A stretch of 64,000 nucleotides of DNA from Dastarcus helophoroides (taxonomy: Eukaryota > Arthropoda > Insecta > Coleoptera > Bothrideridae): NCBI GenBank assembly GCA_028583605.1, contig CM053327.1:12635629-12699628 (forward strand). Direction: 5' to 3'. Position 1 is the stretch's first letter; each line of letters starts with the position of its first letter. The notes under the pieces were generated by a model. It was not told the DNA's origin and did not search any database. It saw only the letters and a program-made list of their open reading frames with translations. Of this stretch, positions 61,601 through 64,000 are shown piece after piece. The position numbers were made by a program, and so were the translations under genes.

Positions 61601-64000
61601 ATTTTGCTGACGTAATTACCATTTTTATGATTGAAAAACTTCTAAATGGGGTAGTTTGCCCCCATGAGGGGGGGAGGGGAAATTTTGAAAATTTTTTTTC
61701 TTTTATTTCTCGTCAAAACAAAACTTTTGAAAAAAGAAACGACTCGAATATCATTTTTGGTATGTGAGAAACAGCAAAATCTGCATTTTTTGCCGCAACT
61801 TTGAGGGGGTAAAACTACCCTTAAAACCGTTTATCAGCCGATAAAAAAAAATACGTGTCTCTTAGATTTTGGTCCTCTAAAACATATCCAAAAATTAGCA
61901 AAATCGGCGCCGGACACTTCGCGACCTTTTCCTTGTAAGTGAAGTACTTTTCTAGAGAGCTTTCCAAATTTCGAAAACAAGAGTCGATATTTCAAAACAT
62001 TTTTTTTTGTAAAAGTTCTTTTTAAAAAAGGTAACGTATTCCAGGTGCTCTAGCGTATGCCGAACTGGGCACCATGAACACGTCATCGGGGGCGGAATAT
62101 GCCTACTTTATGGACGCTTTCGGTGCACCGCCCGCGTTTTTGTTTTCCTGGGCCAGTACCTTGGTGCTAAAACCCTCGCAGATGGCAATTATCTGCCTCA
62201 GTTTCGGGAAATACGCCGTCGAGGCTTTCGTCAGCGAATGCGAACCGCCCGATATCGTCGTCAAGATGGTAGCATTACTGGCCATGGGTAAACAAAACGA
62301 GTTTCGTTTTTTCATTAACTGCATCGTTTTGTTTCAGTCGTCATCTTGTACGTTAATTGTTACAGCGTGAATTTAGCTACCAGCGTTCAGAACGTTTTTA
62401 CGGCCGCCAAGTTGGTAGCTGTCGCCGTTGTTATTATTGGTGGCGCCTATAAAATATTCGATGGTAAGTACCGCCTTCCACACGAAAGCTTCCCACAGTC
62501 AGAATTCAAAAAATTGGACATCGCGACCTAAAAGGACAGCTGAAAGGCTGCAATATTTCATCTGATTTCGCAGGGACCAAAAAAAGTGAAACGACAGAAG
62601 AGTATGGAAACTCAGTATGTCAACCATACTAGAGGCGAAACTCTTCGAAAACGAAAATGACACAAAAAGTAAAACGATTCAGTCAATATAGAAGAGCACG
62701 ATAATTTAGTAAGTCGGTCATAACGAGAGGCAAAGCTCTTTTAGACACTGTTAAATAAAAAGAAGATTCAAGACAAAAGAGCACGGTAACTCATTATGTT
62801 ACCCCTATCATACTCTTCCAAAATTGCAACTGTAGATAGTCAAACCTTGATTGGTTGTCTTGTCTTTTGTGCAATGCTGACGTGTTAAATAGCTCCTCTT
62901 CTGTGCTATCCTCATTTTGGACGTTTCGTCTCTAATATGGTTAACATATTGAGTTATCCTGCTCTTCTATCTTAAATCTTTATTGTCATTCTACAATCTC
63001 GGCATGGAATGCCTCTGTTATGAATGATATAGTAAGTGCTCTTCTTTACTGACTGCATTCCTTCCCCCCATTTTGTACCACTTTATTTTTGGAAGAGTCT
63101 CGCCTCTGTCAAACCGACTTACCGTATTCTTTTGTCTTAAATGTTTGTTCCCAAAGAAGCCCCTTACGATGGCAAGCGAAACCTTGAACAACTTCTACAG
63201 TTCCTCTATGCGGACCATTCCTTTCATCGAATAATCCCAATTAAGGTTCCCCTAATCAAGACAAATATTATTCCAGGCAATACTCAGCATTTACGAGAAC
63301 CTTTCAGGGGGACGCAATACTCAATAGGAAATATCGCTACGGCATTCTACACCGGCTTATGGGCGTATGATGGTTGGAACAACCTAAATTACGTCACCGA
63401 AGAAATCAAAAATCCATCCAGGTGAGTCTAACCTTCGAACTGACATAGAAAAACACCACTTTCAGTTTCTAGAGATCATTTTCCATTGTATCATGGATGA
63501 GAACCATTTTGAGGTCAGATCTTGCTTCATTCTCTACTGCCCCAAACTGTTAATTTTGGTATTTTTGCAGAAATTTGCCGCGCAGTATAGTCATAGGGAT
63601 TCCGCTAGTGACTATATGTTACGCGCTGATCAACGTTTCCTATCTGACCGTGATGTCGCCGTTGGAGATGACCACGAGTGAGGCCGTGGCGGTCACCTTC
63701 GGAAATAGAGTCTTGGGCGTGATGGCGTGGCTCATGCCACTGTCGGTCACGATTTCCACTTTCGGTTCCGCCAACGGGACACTATTCGCCGCCGGCAGGT
63801 TGTGTTTTGCTGCCAGCAGAGAGGGGCATCTCTTGGATATATTGTCTTACGTCCACATCAGGAGGTATACGCCGACACCAGGGCTCATTTTTCACGTAAG
63901 TTGACTTATAGAGAAATGTGGGGGATTGTTAATGTGGTTCTTGTGTAGTCGATAATCGCCGGAGCCATGGTGATGTATGGCACCATTGATTCCTTGATAG
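46468..64000 (+). CDS. SLC7 light-chain amino-acid transporter (b0,+AT/LAT type), 5' part, seven exons
   Basis: This gene encodes a multi-pass plasma-membrane amino-acid exchanger of the APC superfamily, the light-chain type that family knowledge pairs by disulfide with a 4F2hc/rBAT-like heavy chain. Joined exons give 392 codons of a protein usually near 500 residues; the 3' end lies outside the window. Visible marks: a hydrophilic Gly/Ala/Ser/Asp-rich N-tail; TM1 with the substrate-binding break GSGIF (split by intron 1); [17 protein letters not shown] in TM2-TM3; a Cys in [10 protein letters not shown] between TM3 and TM4, where the heavy-chain disulfide cysteine sits in the family; TM6 with [17 protein letters not shown]; then [12 protein letters not shown] and SREGHLLD. 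The Trp in GLWAYDGW (Phe in vertebrate LAT1), FTAAKL and AAGRL favour b0,+AT-like over y+LAT or xCT. All six junctions are GT-AG and keep frame. Substrate range cannot be read from the sequence. Introns 1 and 2 hold many transposons. Confidence 0.93.
46652..48370. repeat. Start of intron 1: quasi-repeat with a MITE
   Basis: Apart from the MITE at 46833-47021 this is AT-rich. The best-ordered part is 47760-48030, a tandem array of about 20-24-bp units close to gaaatttcgagaacaaagtt. No exon is apparent. Confidence 0.55.
46833..47021. mobile_element. 189-bp MITE with 10-bp target duplication
   Basis: Ends attggcgtagctaggg and, inverted, atggtggcgtagctacgg. The direct repeat attttctatt flanks it at 46823-46832 and 47022-47031. 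The interior has a C-run (ccccccccc near 46966). A 9-10-bp duplication is typical of Mutator-like elements, but no transposase is present to prove it. Confidence 0.7.
48371..51430 (-). mobile_element. Non-LTR retrotransposon (I/R1-type), minus strand, in intron 1
   Basis: From 5' to 3' on the minus strand: the end of an endonuclease domain (51360-51060, [10 protein letters not shown] and, after frame changes, a DxTLA and SDHSHID region); a linker [19 protein letters not shown] (50830-50770); polymerase [17 protein letters not shown] (about 50400-50345); [14 protein letters not shown] (about 49948-49907) and YADD (about 49849-49838); thumb [20 protein letters not shown] (about 49497-49438); and a terminal [18 protein letters not shown] (about 48617-48564). 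Stops and frameshifts break it many times. The 3' end is a ctaat-type simple repeat (48371-48392 on +). The 5' part is missing. Confidence 0.87.
49646..50083 (-). pseudogene. Reverse transcriptase palm fragment of the non-LTR element
   Basis: A 145-codon open frame holds [10 protein letters not shown] at residues 46-55 and the catalytic YADD at 79-82, with [10 protein letters not shown] after it. Both polymerase boxes are intact, but the frame shifts just after 49662, where the next frame continues with [18 protein letters not shown]. The full polymerase can no longer be made. Confidence 0.85.
51431..52908. other. Rest of intron 1, no feature seen
   Basis: AT-rich sequence between the non-LTR copy and exon 2. 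I saw no open frame with a domain and no structured repeat. Confidence 0.45.
52909..53010 (+). CDS. Transporter exon 2, TM1b-TM2
   Basis: The acceptor is tttcacag. The first two bases complete the Gly codon begun in exon 1, restoring GSGIF, followed by [14 protein letters not shown] and a hydrophobic stretch [16 protein letters not shown]. The donor is GTAAGT after the first base of a Gly codon. The GSGIF unwound segment of TM1 binds the substrate carboxylate in this family. Confidence 0.93.
53011..53901. other. Start of intron 2, no feature seen
   Basis: AT-rich intronic sequence after donor GTAAGT; no repeat or gene recognised. Confidence 0.45.
53922..53993 (-). repeat. tRNA-like head of SINE unit 1
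   Basis: The minus strand shows an A box TGGCTCCGTGGTTAGG (53989-53974) and a perfect B box GGTTCGACTCC (53946-53936). The T arm CTGGG/CCCAG is perfect and five acceptor pairs (GCGAT/ATCGC) close the 72-nt unit. The anticodon arm does not pair well, so this is a pol III-type SINE head rather than a working tRNA gene. Confidence 0.75.
54206..54277 (-). repeat. tRNA-like head of SINE unit 2
   Basis: Identical to unit 1, shifted by 284 bp, with the same A box, B box and T arm. Confidence 0.75.
54346..55609. repeat. AT-rich intronic quasi-repeat
   Basis: GAAATTT, AAAGTCGAA and related words recur at 54420-55400; ctacagggtgactt at 54781 resembles a fold-back element end. No gene recognised. Confidence 0.45.
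55610..55790. repeat. Palindromic hairpin element with duplicated arm
   Basis: actttattaacaattaaaag (55619) through taccacgacattatcgtggta (about 55657-55677) to ttaattgttaataaa (about 55700) forms a nearly perfect hairpin. A second right arm, with taccacgatattatcgtagt near 55723, follows directly to about 55785. Small MITE-like palindrome without coding sequence. Confidence 0.7.
55791..57314. other. Intronic, no gene seen
   Basis: Mostly AT-rich. ccacagacagacagacactt at 56912 is the tail phrase of a dispersed insect repeat. No open frame of note. Confidence 0.4.
57315..57445. repeat. Dispersed repeat (caaattacgtcaca...gtgtgacgt type), copy 1
   Basis: ccattcacaaattacgtcac, gacacccccctcaccg and tctggtgtgacgtgacat are phrases of a widespread insect repeat. 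A second version lies at 59170-59270. Confidence 0.5.
57446..59169. repeat. AT-rich intronic quasi-repeat
   Basis: Variants of gaaatttcgaaaaaag dominate 57650-58900; a (tta)n run lies at 57555-57590. Frames on both strands here are low-complexity and not genes. Confidence 0.5.
59170..59270. repeat. Dispersed repeat (gtgacgtcac...gtgtgacgta type), copy 2
   Basis: tgtgacgtcacgaagctt, cacacaacgtcacacttcct and aaagtgtgacgtaaac resemble the repeat at 57315-57445. It lies directly outside the left end of the large palindrome. Confidence 0.45.
59281..61935. mobile_element. 2655-bp palindromic fold-back element flanked by TAA
   Basis: The left end CAAGGAAAGGTCGCGAAGTG and the inverted right end CAAGGAAAAGGTCGCGAAGT match. 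TAA flanks both sides (59278-59280 and 61936-61938), fitting a 3-bp target duplication as in PIF/Harbinger elements. The arms run about 1.2-1.3 kb each and meet near 60600. Each arm holds about three diverged tandem units of roughly 420 bp (for example ggggcaaactacccc near 59550, ggggtaaattacccc near 59980, gggggtaaactactcc near 60382). No transposase is present. Confidence 0.85.
62045..62287 (+). CDS. Transporter exon 3, TM2 end through TM4 start, with heavy-chain cysteine
   Basis: The acceptor is ttccag. The exon reads [20 protein letters not shown], then [15 protein letters not shown] (TM3) and [19 protein letters not shown]. The Cys in SECEPP is at the position of the family's intermolecular disulfide to the heavy chain. 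It ends after the first base of a Val codon at donor GTAAAC. Only 110 bp separate it from the large palindrome upstream. Confidence 0.95.
62338..62463 (+). CDS. Transporter exon 4, TM4-TM5
   Basis: A 50-bp intron (62288-62337, acceptor tgtttcag) precedes this exon. It encodes [19 protein letters not shown] and then [19 protein letters not shown], two membrane segments. FTAAKL matches the b0,+AT/LAT consensus. The donor is GTAAGT after the first base of a Gly codon. Confidence 0.94.
62464..63276 (+). mobile_element. Intron 5 with composite repeat and decayed hammerhead-like motif
   Basis: gaagagtatggaaactcagt (62598), gaagagcacgataatttagt (62692), agagcacggtaactcattat (62778) and inverted decayed copies to about 63135 are variants of the word seen at 32465-32636. 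They are followed at 63146-63190 by a decayed hammerhead-like motif and a tail resembling 32755-32800. The element fills most of the 813-bp intron. Confidence 0.6.
63146..63190 (+). ncRNA. Decayed hammerhead-like motif
   Basis: It aligns with 32711-32755: stem I TGTTC (63146-63150) and GAACA (63186-63190) are kept, as are AGCCC and GCGAAAC. The core CTGAAGA has become ccaaaga and the cleavage triplet GTC has become ctt, so it cannot cleave. Confidence 0.5.
63277..63421 (+). CDS. Transporter exon 5, TM6
   Basis: The acceptor is tattccag. It encodes [14 protein letters not shown], then [19 protein letters not shown] and [14 protein letters not shown], i.e. the TM6 gating and substrate region. 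The Trp in GLWAYDGW replaces the Phe of LAT1. The exon ends with AG of an Arg codon at donor GTGAGT. Confidence 0.95.
63571..63895 (+). CDS. Transporter exon 6, TM7-TM8 and following helices
   Basis: The acceptor is tttttgcag. The exon reads [20 protein letters not shown], then [30 protein letters not shown], a TM8 segment with [16 protein letters not shown], and [28 protein letters not shown] and AAGRL are typical of SLC7 light chains. The donor is GTAAGT in phase 0. Confidence 0.95.
63949..64000 (+). CDS. Transporter exon 7, cut by the window edge
   Basis: A 53-bp intron (63896-63948, acceptor ttgtgtag) precedes 17 codons reading [17 protein letters not shown], which match the family after the TPxPxxIF segment. 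The exon continues past the window. Confidence 0.88.

Overview
The window is eukaryotic and almost certainly from an insect. It is very AT-rich and mostly non-coding, with spliced coding exons, GT-AG introns of about 50 bp to 9 kb, and dense debris of animal mobile elements (mariner, pogo, a P-like THAP domain, RNase-H-bearing non-LTR retrotransposons, Penelope-like GIY-YIG, tRNA-derived SINEs and long fold-back elements). A beetle with a large, repeat-rich genome would fit, but the sequence does not fix the species.

Only one host gene can be supported. From about 46.37 kb to beyond the right edge, the + strand carries the 5' two thirds or more of an SLC7 light-chain amino-acid transporter (b0,+AT/LAT type, related to Drosophila CG1607 and minidiscs). 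Seven exons (46468-46651, 52909-53010, 62045-62287, 62338-62463, 63277-63421, 63571-63895, 63949-64000) join in frame through GT-AG junctions into 392 codons. Introns 1 and 2 (6.3 and 9.0 kb) have been enlarged by transposons; introns 3 and 6 are 50 and 53 bp.

Layout. Positions 1-1353: fold-back element. 3.9-9.3 kb: small DNA-transposon relics and a tandem duplication. 9.3-14.2 kb: AT-rich quasi-repetitive sequence with two copies of a hairpin repeat. 14.2-14.6 kb: GC-rich patch ending at a strong splice donor, perhaps a distal 5' exon. 15.3-17.3 kb: Penelope-like GIY-YIG relic, dispersed repeat, fold-back element. 17.6-26 kb: quasi-repeat, a 700-bp element carrying a complete hammerhead ribozyme fold, a MITE, and two hairpin copies. 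28.5 kb: decayed THAP domain. 31-34.4 kb: SINE relic, composite repeat with a hammerhead-like motif, another hammerhead-like relic. 38.5-40.6 kb: 5'-truncated non-LTR element (+). 42.4-44.3 kb: pogo-like transposon. 45.8-46.2 kb: internally deleted mariner just upstream of the transporter. 48.4-51.4 kb: second copy of the non-LTR family (-) in intron 1. 53.9-54.3 kb: duplicated tRNA-SINE. 59.3-61.9 kb: 2.65-kb palindrome with TAA flanks in intron 2.

The most interesting signal is a set of hammerhead-ribozyme motifs in several unrelated-looking repeats: one structurally complete on the minus strand at 20320-20366, and variants at 32711-32755, 63146-63190, 34285-34342 and inside a hairpin repeat present six times. 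A Penelope-like relic in the same window suggests these repeats may be non-autonomous ribozyme-bearing retroelements.
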